Shown here: piece by piece, positions 28,701 through 36,331 of the stretch | How the letters are laid out: each line of letters begins with the position of its first letter | How positions within the stretch are numbered: the stretch's first letter is position 1 | Assembly (NCBI RefSeq): GCF_029760895.1 | Contig: NZ_CP121679.1 | Location: 248,001-312,000, forward strand | DNA: 64,000 bases | Direction: 5' to 3' | Source of the DNA: Ancylobacter sp. WKF20 | Lineage (GTDB): Bacteria > Pseudomonadota > Alphaproteobacteria > Rhizobiales > Xanthobacteraceae | Made by a program: the position numbers and the translations under genes | Notes under the pieces: generated by a model | Seen by the model: the letters and a program-made list of their open reading frames with translations, nothing else | Databases searched by the model: none | What the model was told of the DNA's origin: nothing

Positions 28701-31700
28701 CAGCCTCGCGGCGGCCTCGCCTTGCGGGTCGAGCGGGTGGCGCGGATCGACGTGCAGAACCAGATCCGCCTCGCCAAGCGGTTGATCCAACAGGACAATA
28801 TTTGCCGTCGCACGCACCCGGTCGGCGAGCCGCGGGCGGGCGGCGGCATCGGAGGGGATGATGGTCAGCCGGATCCGGCCGGCCTCGGCCAGCGGGCGCA
28901 GCGCCTCCAGCACGGTGCCGTGGCGCTCCACCAGAACGACCTTTGGTGCAATATTACCGGCGACCGCTTCGGTCAGCGCCAGCGCCTGCGCGGCCACGGC
29001 GCGGGCGGCCGGAGAGGCGGATTCCCAGTGGTCAGTCAGGCCAGTGAGGTGGACGATCGGTGCAGTCAGGCCGATCAGACCGGGCAATTCCGCCGCCAGA
29101 CGCGCGCCGATGGCGAGCTCCGCCGCGCGGTCCGGCGCGACGCTGGCGATCTCGTGCAGCAGCGGCTCGGGGGCGGGCAGGTCGCTGGTCGCCGACACCC
29201 GCCAGCCGGTCTCCGTGCTGTGCCGGGCGAGGCCGCCCTCGGCCAGCAGGGCGAGCAGGGTGAGCAGCACCGGCTTGCGCTCGGCGGGCAGGCGGCCCTC
29301 GACGATCAGCGCGTCGATGTCGAGGCGCGCGCCGGCCCGTGCCTCCTCCCCCGCCACCGCCAGGACGGCACGGTGGGCGATGGCGTAGGCGAGGGCGTCG
29401 GTCAGCAGCGTGTCGTCGTCCTGCTCCGGCGCGCCGGCGCTCTCCAGAAAGGCCGAGACGCGCGCGCCGGCCTCGCTAAAGGCGGGGCCGACCGGCACGA
29501 GGCTCTGGCGGAAATCGCTCTCGAGGCTCGGGGCGCTGGAAAGGGCGAGCGCCCGCAACCGCACCGCTTCCATAAGCGCGACCGGGGTGCCCTGCGCGTC
29601 GAACAGGGTGATGTCGAGTTCGAGCGAGCGCGGGCTGGCGCGGTTCACCGTCAGCTCGGCGCGGACGGGTGTCACGCCAGCGGCGAGGACCCGCAGCGCG
29701 TTGATGCGCACCGGCACGAAGGCCGTGCCGGGCGCAGCGGCCTCGTCCATGGCGAGCACCAGCCCGTGCAGGGCGGCATCGGCCCGCATGGGCGACAGAA
29801 CAAAGTCGCCGTCCGCCGAACAAGTGTTCGCATCGGGCGTGGCGAGATCCAGGGTGATGCGCGCCCCGCTGCGGGCGGCGCGGGTCACCAGCCGGAAGGC
29901 CGGGCCGTAAGCGAGGCCGAGCCGCGCGGCGCTCTCATAGAGCGCGGCGGCGTCGAGCTCGGTTTCCGCAATGCCGGCGGCTGTGACGGCAGCGGGGGCT
30001 GCGTCCTCATCGGACAGCACCCGGCCCTGGGCATTGAGGCTCCATTCCTCGGCGCCGCGGGCGCGCGAGGTGATGGCGACCGCGCCTTCGGCATCGAGCG
30101 CGACGCGGGTCTCGACACTCTCGCCGGCGTTGAGGCGCAGCGCGGCGAGGATGTCGAAATCCTCCAGCCGCAGGCGATCCGTGCCGAGGGTCGCGCGGCC
30201 GGCGGCGAGCGCCATCTCGGCGAGGCCGGTCGCAGGCACGATGACGCTGTCGCCCACCTTGTGGTCGGCGAGGAAGGGGCGGGATTCGACATCCAGCATG
30301 CCGCGCCATTCCCGCCCGTTCTGCATCAGCCGCACGCCGAGCAGGGGGTGGTCCGGCGCGCCGCCGCCGATCAGGTCCACCGCCTCGCGGGTGCGCGGCG
30401 GCAGGATCGGCTGGCGGTTCCACGGGGTGATCGGCAGGGGAAGGCGACCGGGCAGAGCGGGGGCGCCGAACAGGCGCTCCTCATCCACCCGCGCGCCATT
30501 GACGAGGGCGGCGAGCAGAGCGCGCTCGATCGGGTCGTCCTCCGGCCGGTCCTTGTCCTGCAGCGAGGCGAGTACCACGCCGGCCCGGTTCGCGTCGGCG
30601 AGGATCTCGCGCACGAAACCGGTCAGCACGGGCTTCGGCCCGATCTCCAGGAAGATGCCGATGCTGCGGTCATCCGCGAGATGGCGCAGCGCCGTGTCGA
30701 ACAGCACGGGCTGGCGGATATTGTCCCACCAGTAGCGCGCGCCGAGGCTGGCATCGGTGATGGCGGCGCCGGTCAGGCTGGAGGTGAAGGGAATGGCGGG
30801 CGCGCGCGGCTCCAGCAGCGACAGCGCCTGAAGGATCGGCCCTTCCAGCGGCGCCATGGCCGGGGAGTGGAAAGGGTAGTCGATGCCGAGCCGCTTGCCG
30901 ACCACGCCCTGCCGGCGCGCGAGGCGCAGCACGGCGTCAACCGCCGGGGTCGGGCCGGAAAGCGTCACGCCCTTGGGGGCATTCCGTGCGCCGATCACCA
31001 CCTCGGGCTGCGCGGCGGCGGCGATGAGTTCCTCCGCGCGGGCCGGGCTCGCCATCAGGAAGGCCATGGTGCCGGCGCCGCGCGTCTCGCCCTGCAGGCG
31101 GCTGCGCCAATAGATCAGCTGGGTCGCGTCGAACAGGTTGAGCGCGCCGGCGATATGCGCGGCCGCGATCTCGCCGACGCTGTGGCCGACCACCGCTGCC
31201 GGCCGGCAACCGGCTTCCATGAGGGCGCGGGCGACGGCGACTTCCAGCGCGAAGATCAGTGGCTGGGCGATTTCGGTGGCGGCGAGCGCGGTCTCGTCCG
31301 GCGGCTGGCGGAAAGCCTGCGCCAGCGACCAGCCGGCCGTGGGGGCGAAGATGTCGTCGATCTCGTCGATCACCGCGCGAAACGGCGCGCTGGCGAGCCA
31401 GGCGGCGTGGCCCATGCCGGGATATTGCCCGCCATTGCCGGTGAAGACGAAGGCCACCTCGCTGCCCGCCGTGCCGACGACGCCGCGTTGCAGCGCCACC
31501 TCCGCCCCGCCGCGCGCGAGACGGCGCAGCTTGGCGGGGGCGTCCGGGTCTTCGATGGAGACGGCGAGGCGATGGGGCAGGCGGGCGCGGCCATGCGCGG
31601 CGGCATGGGCGACGCGGGCGCGCTCCATCTCGCTGTCGAGCCGGTCGGCATAGCTCTCGGCGAGCCGGGTCAGCGCCTCCGGGCTCTGCGCCGAGATCAT

Positions 31701-33074
31701 CAGCACGCGGGCGGCGGGATCGGCCGGCGGGGCGGGCAGCTCATGCGCCTCCGGCAGGCGGATCACCGCATGGGCATTGGTGCCGCCAAAGCCGAAGGAC
31801 GAGATGCCGGCGAGCCGCGCGTCGTCCGCCAGCGCCACCGGATCGGCTGCGGGAGCGAGGTTGAGCGCGGCGAAGTCGATGTTAGCGTTCAGCGTATCGA
31901 GATGCAGCGAGGCGGGAAGCTGGCGCTTCTCCAGCGCACTGAGCGCCTTCAGCAGGCCGGCAAGGCCCGAGGCGGGTTCGAGATGGCCGATATTGGACTT
32001 CACCGAGCCGATGGGCAGCGGCGCGCTGCGCCGGCGCCCGAGTGCCTCGCCGACCGCGCTCGCCTCGGCGGGATCGCCGACCAGCGTGCCGGTGCCGTGC
32101 GCCTCGACAAAGGCGAGGCGGTTCGGGTCGATGGCGCGGGCGGTGTAGAGCTCCTCGAGCAGGCGCTGCTGGGCGCGGCTCTCCGGCATGGCGATGCCGA
32201 GGGTGCGCCCGTCCGAATTGGTGCCGGTGGCGAGCACCACCGCGCGCGGCGTCAACCCGGCACCGGTCGCGCCCTTCAGTCGGGTGAGGATGGTGACGAC
32301 GCCGCCCTCGGCGCGGACATAGCCATCCGCCGCGCCGGAAAAGGGGCGGCAGCGGCCGGTCGGCGAGAGCATGCCGGCGCGCGAGAAGCCGATGAAGTTG
32401 AACGGGCTGGTGAGCACATTCACGCCCGCCACCACGGCGGTCTCGATCTCGCCGCTCTCGATCGCCTTCACCGCGCGGTCGAAGGCGACCAGCGAGGAGG
32501 AGCAGGCGGTGTCGATGGCCAGACTCGGGCCGGTGAAGCCGAAGACGTGGGAGATGCGGTTGGCGATGATGGAGAGCGCGTTGCCGGTGACGAAATGCGC
32601 GTCCGCCGCGCCGATATCGGCCGCGAAATGCAGCGAGTGGTCGAGCGAGGAGACGCCGACGAACACGCCGACCGGCGCGCCCGCGAGCTGGGACAGCGGA
32701 AGATTCGCGTCCTCGAACGCCTCGCGCACCAGCTCCAGCAGCAGGCGCTGCTGCGGGTCGATCTGCTCGACCTCACGCGGGGAGAGACCGAAGGCGCCGG
32801 CATCGAAGCCGAAAATGTCGTCCAGCACGCCGGCGGCGAAGGTGTAGGCCCGGCCCGGCACGCCGCGGCCGGGATGCAGGAAACGCTCATGCGACCAGCG
32901 ATCGGTCGGAATCTGCGTGACCACGCAGTCGCCCCGCGTCAGCAGCGACCAGAACTCCGCCTCGTCCCGCGCGCCCGGCAGCCGGCAGGCGCAGCCGATG
33001 ATGGCCGCGTCATGCAGGGGATGGGACAGCAGCGAGGCTGGGGCGGCATTCGCGCCGGGGGCGGCATGGGTCAA
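25791..33074 (-). CDS. rkpA: Fully reducing type I polyketide synthase (RkpA/WcbR type)
   Basis: 2427-residue iterative-type PKS/fatty-acid synthase-like protein. Domains in order are KS (about 22-440; Cys191 in DTACSSS, His326 and His364), AT (540-830; Ser632 in GHSVGE), DH (908-1180; His938 in LADHKVGDSVIVP), and a methyltransferase-like and structural KR region without an obvious SAM motif. ER (1690-2007; HGAAGGVG), KR (2025-2210; GGTGGFG, Tyr2166) and ACP (about 2275-2365; Ser2330 in GMDSLM) follow. There is no thioesterase. All reductive domains are present, so a saturated acyl chain is expected. No ATG fits. The TTG at 33074 preceded by GAGGTG is the best start, giving a 20-residue leader before KS. 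It heads a coupled block with rkpG and a glycosyltransferase and probably makes a capsule-specific lipid. Confidence 0.92.
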   Translation of the reverse strand: MTHAAPGANAAPASLLSHPLHDAAIIGCACRLPGARDEAEFWSLLTRGDCVVTQIPTDRWSHERFLHPGRGVPGRAYTFAAGVLDDIFGFDAGAFGLSPREVEQIDPQQRLLLELVREAFEDANLPLSQLAGAPVGVFVGVSSLDHSLHFAADIGAADAHFVTGNALSIIANRISHVFGFTGPSLAIDTACSSSLVAFDRAVKAIESGEIETAVVAGVNVLTSPFNFIGFSRAGMLSPTGRCRPFSGAADGYVRAEGGVVTILTRLKGATGAGLTPRAVVLATGTNSDGRTLGIAMPESRAQQRLLEELYTARAIDPNRLAFVEAHGTGTLVGDPAEASAVGEALGRRRSAPLPIGSVKSNIGHLEPASGLAGLLKALSALEKRQLPASLHLDTLNANIDFAALNLAPAADPVALADDARLAGISSFGFGGTNAHAVIRLPEAHELPAPPADPAARVLMISAQSPEALTRLAESYADRLDSEMERARVAHAAAHGRARLPHRLAVSIEDPDAPAKLRRLARGGAEVALQRGVVGTAGSEVAFVFTGNGGQYPGMGHAAWLASAPFRAVIDEIDDIFAPTAGWSLAQAFRQPPDETALAATEIAQPLIFALEVAVARALMEAGCRPAAVVGHSVGEIAAAHIAGALNLFDATQLIYWRSRLQGETRGAGTMAFLMASPARAEELIAAAAQPEVVIGARNAPKGVTLSGPTPAVDAVLRLARRQGVVGKRLGIDYPFHSPAMAPLEGPILQALSLLEPRAPAIPFTSSLTGAAITDASLGARYWWDNIRQPVLFDTALRHLADDRSIGIFLEIGPKPVLTGFVREILADANRAGVVLASLQDKDRPEDDPIERALLAALVNGARVDEERLFGAPALPGRLPLPITPWNRQPILPPRTREAVDLIGGGAPDHPLLGVRLMQNGREWRGMLDVESRPFLADHKVGDSVIVPATGLAEMALAAGRATLGTDRLRLEDFDILAALRLNAGESVETRVALDAEGAVAITSRARGAEEWSLNAQGRVLSDEDAAPAAVTAAGIAETELDAAALYESAARLGLAYGPAFRLVTRAARSGARITLDLATPDANTCSADGDFVLSPMRADAALHGLVLAMDEAAAPGTAFVPVRINALRVLAAGVTPVRAELTVNRASPRSLELDITLFDAQGTPVALMEAVRLRALALSSAPSLESDFRQSLVPVGPAFSEAGARVSAFLESAGAPEQDDDTLLTDALAYAIAHRAVLAVAGEEARAGARLDIDALIVEGRLPAERKPVLLTLLALLAEGGLARHSTETGWRVSATSDLPAPEPLLHEIASVAPDRAAELAIGARLAAELPGLIGLTAPIVHLTGLTDHWESASPAARAVAAQALALTEAVAGNIAPKVVLVERHGTVLEALRPLAEAGRIRLTIIPSDAAARPRLADRVRATANIVLLDQPLGEADLVLHVDPRHPLDPQGEAAARLAETLRPGGVLVSLSIAAAGFARLMNLTAPTGQRFHRLIHPRGACDVVEIKSKKPTDPAKGDGLAGAVLALLATDAGSCLVSPRGHELEGDPIAPGAQVFIYRPLADDSAASLAKALAKAGALMESLRASTTPPALRLLIDGDPLGPHPRASALWAFGRAAINEYPDLDIKLVALNRRVIDSHVAAELARAMVELPHERELVLDDKGLQAVRLAPAPREGALAAPALRLTMERPGSLDRLDWRAQERRAPGPGEVEIEVAAGALNFRDVMFAQGLIGDEMLENGFAGASLGFECAGRVLRVGPGVTSHRPGDAVMAFAPAALASHTTIPAHAALPVPAAMPLEAAATLPVAFLTAWYALIECARLREGETVLIHGAAGGVGMAAMQIAKARGARIIATAGSPEKRALARLYGADAVYDSRHTAFAEAIRAAGGCEVALNSLSGRAMELTLRTLKPFGRFVELGKRDFIANTGLGLRPFARNLSYFGVDADQLIAARPALVQGMLAELSALFVSGVLTPLPYRVFAADDARAALRLMQGAGHVGKILIRPPVTPPARAETAPFAAASEGVHIVVGGTGGFGRETARWLASKGARHIVVASRNGVMTPPLQIDGADITAERLDARDAHACHDFLARMTARHGRIAGVIHTAMVLDDALIRDLDRGRFEAVLAPKIDGARHLDAATAGLDLDYFVLFSSATTLVGNPGQAAYVAANGYLEALARRRRAAGLPALAMLWGAISDVGVLARDGATSEKLSRRLGLGLLTASDALDELGRALGDPDQPATRVHAPIDWRAARELGVMRGASFAALQPAAEDTIEGAEGGDLAGLIRDLSDAEARATILRLLGAEVARILRLPADAIEMARPLGDIGMDSLMALELDMEMQRRHKVALPMLGLGAGASLQDVGDKLLRKLRPSMEGAAGGPILAAGLHLSGETAELADRHLRVEPAVVEALQARVAAEMRRDGSLLR

Positions 33075-33159
33075 ACGGCACCTCGTAAGGCTCTGCCGGT
33101 GATGCGCGACCGGCGGCACGGCGGGCGAACCCGCGCGGAAGGCGGCAGGGCGGGCGGCC

Positions 33160-35673
33160 CTAGCCTTCCACCTCGGCCGGTGCGGGGGATGTCGGCGCGA
33201 CCTGAGCCGCGCGGCTGGCGGCGATCCGCTCGTCGATGCGGCGGGAGATGGCGGCTGACCAGTTCGCGAAGTCGTACTTCTGCGACACGCGGGCGAGGCC
33301 GGCCTCGGCCCGCGCCGCCCGCAGCTCGGCATGTTCGGCGGCCTCGAACAGGGCGCGCGCGGCGGCGTCCACATCCGGGAGGCCCCACTGGCCGATATAG
33401 CCGCGGCTCGCCAGCGATTCCGGCGGCGTCGGCGTCTGCTGCACCGGCACGAGGAAGGCGTTGCTCTCGTCGCAGAAATCCTGCGAGCCGGAATAGTCGG
33501 AGACCACCACCGTCTTGCCCGCCAGCATGGCGTCGGCGATCACATAGCCGAAGCCTTCCGAGCGGTGCAGCGACACCATGGCGTCGGAGGTCCACAACAG
33601 GGTCCAGTATTCCTCCGGCGTCAGATTGCCTTCCAGCACCACGATGCGGTCATCGCCGGAGATGCGCTCCTCGATCTCCTCCCAGTAGGAGTCGATGTTG
33701 CTCCAATGGCCGGGATTGACCTCGCGGATCTTGATGATGAGCCGCACATTGTGGTCGCTGTGCTCGAACGCCTTCTGGAAAGCCTTGACCACATCGAGCG
33801 GGTTCTTGCGCACGATGGAGGAGCCGAACTCCGCCGCTGTCAGGAAGATGAACTCGTCGGGCGAGCGGCGGAACCGGTCGAGGAAGGGCACATAGGCGAG
33901 CGGCCGGTGCATGCCCTTGTCGACCACCGAGACCGGCACCGAGGTGATCTTGCGGTAGGCGTCGGCGACGTAGGTGGTCGGCGCCCAGATTTCGTCGACG
34001 GCCACGGCGCCCAGCGCGTGGCTCGCCGGCGGGCGGTCGCTCTCCCAGAGATAGAAGCCGATGACGTGCGCGTCCTCGCAGATGCCGGCGAAGCGGGCCA
34101 GCATTTCCGGCGCGCGGTCGGCATTCACGCAGAGCAGCACGACGCGGGCGCGCACGCCGATGGACGGATCATAGGCGGCATCGGGGTTCACGCAGGCGCC
34201 GTCATCGGCGTTGAACACCAGCGGCGAAAAGGCACTGAGCGCCTCGGCGAACATGGAGAGGTTGCGCCCGACGCCGGTGTCGTTGGCATGACCGATGATG
34301 ACGAGATCGCGGATCGGCAACGCGTCGTCGGCGGAATCCGCGTCGACCGGCCCCGTGGCCGAGAGCACGGCGAGCTGCGGCGCGCGCTCATACACCTCGG
34401 CGCGCAGACGCTCGCGCCAATAGGCCGGCCCGCGCTCGGCGATGGCGACCTCGGGGATCAGCGCGCCGCTGAGCAGGGCGATGAGGGCAAGGTCGAAACG
34501 GGTGAAATCGCCCGTGCCGCCAGCGCCCCAATGGGCGCGCCAGACATGCGGGCTGAAGGCGAGGCGGTCGGGCTGGGTGATGTCCAGCGCCACCTCGCGG
34601 AACGAGATGAAGCGAACGAACTGCTCGTCGCGCATCCGCCCGCCAAGGCCCTGATCTTCCAGCAGGAACAGCCAGTACCAGCTCCAGGGCAGCTCGCGGT
34701 TGCGGTACATGTCGGCCGGCGTGGCGAGCGAGCGGCGTAGGCCGTCCGAGACGAGGCTGGCATTGTTCTTGTCGCCGATGAACGGCGCTGTGGCGAATTT
34801 GTACTGCACCAGCCGCAGGCCATCCTCGGTGAAGATGTCGATATGCGGGTAGTGCCGGCGCCAGAAGGCGAACAGCATGAGGGTGACCTCATGCTTCATC
34901 ACCCGGCGGTTCATCACCGGCTCGCTGAGCAGGGTGCGGATCTCGTCGGTGAGGCAGAACACCTGCCGCTTGAAGTGGTCCTCGAAGACCTCCGACACGA
35001 TCCAGTTGGCGACCGACTGGCCGCCCGAGAGCTTGGACTGCTGGCCGAGGCGATTGGCCATGTAGCGGGTGTAGACCGAGGCCCGCCAGCGCGCCGGGGG
35101 CTCCTCCGAGGTTTCCAGCCGCCGCGCGATCTTGGGAATGTCGTGCCAGATGCGGTGGCGCAGCCGCGCCTCGCGGGCAACGCCGCCAATATGGGTGATG
35201 AAGGCCGAGAGTTCCTCGCGCTGGGCCGGCTCGGGCCACATCTCCGTGCCGGCGAACAGGCCGCCATAGGCGCTGGCCTCGTTCACCGTGAGGATCATCT
35301 GCCGGTGGCCGGCGAGACGGTAGCCGGTGGCGTGGATCGGCAGATGCGCCTCCGGGGCGGTAATCCGCTCGAACACCACGACGCCGTCGATGATGAGCCG
35401 CAGCGCTACCGGCTTCTTCAGGTCACCGCGGTCGAAGCCCCAGATCACGCACTGGCCGGCCTCGACGAAAACGCCGCCCGCCACCGGCATCTCGGCTGGA
35501 ATTGCCAAGTAATTGTGCCGTGACGTGATCAGATCCAAGGCATTGGATAGTTGTTTCTCATGATCGATGTCGTCACCTAGCGCCTGCCGTTCCTGCAGAA
35601 TCTCGGCAAGGGAGGCGAGGCTCCCCGATTCGACATCCCGTCCGGCCTGACGTCCGATGGTCTCGAAATTCAT
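33160..35673 (-). CDS. Large glycosyltransferase with an N-terminal domain of unknown function
   Basis: 837-residue protein. The C-terminal 390 residues are a GT-B, GT4-like glycosyltransferase (IGHANDTGVGRNLSMFAEAL, VVDKGMHRPLAYVPF, FLTAAEFGSSIVRKNPLDVVKAFQ, and the donor-binding LHRSEGFGYVIADAMLAGKTVVVSDYSG). The N-terminal 430 residues are not a glycosyltransferase. They include a beta-rich stretch (residues 60-140) and an alpha-helical, Trp/Arg-rich region (ELPWSWYWLFLLEDQGLGG) that I do not recognise. No membrane segments. ATG at 35673 preferred over GTG at 35685. It is the first gene upstream of the PKS on the minus strand, so it presumably acts on the same polysaccharide. Confidence 0.82.
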   Translation of the reverse strand: MNFETIGRQAGRDVESGSLASLAEILQERQALGDDIDHEKQLSNALDLITSRHNYLAIPAEMPVAGGVFVEAGQCVIWGFDRGDLKKPVALRLIIDGVVVFERITAPEAHLPIHATGYRLAGHRQMILTVNEASAYGGLFAGTEMWPEPAQREELSAFITHIGGVAREARLRHRIWHDIPKIARRLETSEEPPARWRASVYTRYMANRLGQQSKLSGGQSVANWIVSEVFEDHFKRQVFCLTDEIRTLLSEPVMNRRVMKHEVTLMLFAFWRRHYPHIDIFTEDGLRLVQYKFATAPFIGDKNNASLVSDGLRRSLATPADMYRNRELPWSWYWLFLLEDQGLGGRMRDEQFVRFISFREVALDITQPDRLAFSPHVWRAHWGAGGTGDFTRFDLALIALLSGALIPEVAIAERGPAYWRERLRAEVYERAPQLAVLSATGPVDADSADDALPIRDLVIIGHANDTGVGRNLSMFAEALSAFSPLVFNADDGACVNPDAAYDPSIGVRARVVLLCVNADRAPEMLARFAGICEDAHVIGFYLWESDRPPASHALGAVAVDEIWAPTTYVADAYRKITSVPVSVVDKGMHRPLAYVPFLDRFRRSPDEFIFLTAAEFGSSIVRKNPLDVVKAFQKAFEHSDHNVRLIIKIREVNPGHWSNIDSYWEEIEERISGDDRIVVLEGNLTPEEYWTLLWTSDAMVSLHRSEGFGYVIADAMLAGKTVVVSDYSGSQDFCDESNAFLVPVQQTPTPPESLASRGYIGQWGLPDVDAAARALFEAAEHAELRAARAEAGLARVSQKYDFANWSAAISRRIDERIAASRAAQVAPTSPAPAEVEG

Positions 35674-36331
35674 GAGCCGCCCCACTCCACTGACCGACGG
35701 AACGAGGTGTCATCGCCACCCTGATCCGTCACAAATCCTGTCGATACGCGTGAGGTGTGCATTGCAGCATCAAAACCAAACGCGTGTCTAGATACTAACT
35801 TATGTAATCGGCGCCAAATTTGGGCCAACGAAGGTATTATGGGACCTCATTTCATAAGTAATGCGATTTATCCGACGCGTTGCGTTGAAAATGGAGGTAA
35901 AACATTTGAGCCCGGCTTCGCTCGCTGTGTGGTTGTGTACTGTCGATTATTCACCCAAATGCGGCGATAACGTGAACGTGAACAAGCGCAGTTTCTGCCA
36001 TTACGGTACCACAACTAGAGAGACGTATGGCGATCCGGAATGCGTCTCGCACCGTGTGCCGGGTGCCGCAGCGCGAGGGGCATGAGGGGGAACGGTTGGG
36101 AGGCCGCTGGAGAGGGGTGGTCGGCCGATGGTCTTCCCGCCTCCTGGCGCCACGCCGCCCGCATGCGGAGCGGTCTACAACGTGGTGGCGGGCAAAAGGT
36201 TCAATACAACCGCGAATATTTTACTGAGGTGGACAGGCTGTCCGAACATGGTAATTCTATTGCCCAAGCGGGGACTGTCCGTCGCAATTTGACGGCGAAT
36301 ATGTTCGATATTCTTGATTTCGAGAGGTAAT
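35674..36331. promoter_or_regulatory. AT-rich divergent regulatory region in the capsule locus
   Basis: 658 bases between the large glycosyltransferase (minus) and the double pyruvyltransferase gene (plus). The stretches 35755-36020 and 36190-36331 are clearly AT-rich; a more GC-rich part (36050-36180) separates them. ACTTATG at 35798-35804 has its inverted copy CATAAGT at 35853-35859. No open frame here has a convincing ribosome site together with coding composition. I take it as the promoter region of both capsule operons. Confidence 0.5.

Noticed and set aside
28446..33719. A 1757-codon open frame on the + strand opposite the PKS gene
   Set aside because: It is the antisense shadow of a GC-rich gene. 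Its translation is Arg/Gly/Gln/His-rich without domains, while the minus frame shows complete KS-AT-DH-ER-KR-ACP motifs.
35861..36227. Short open frames in the capsule regulatory gap
   Set aside because: They overlap one another, lack ribosome sites, and their composition is not coding-like.
35674..36331. Possible insertion-sequence remnant in the AT-rich gap
   Set aside because: No terminal inverted repeats, target duplication or transposase fragment could be seen.
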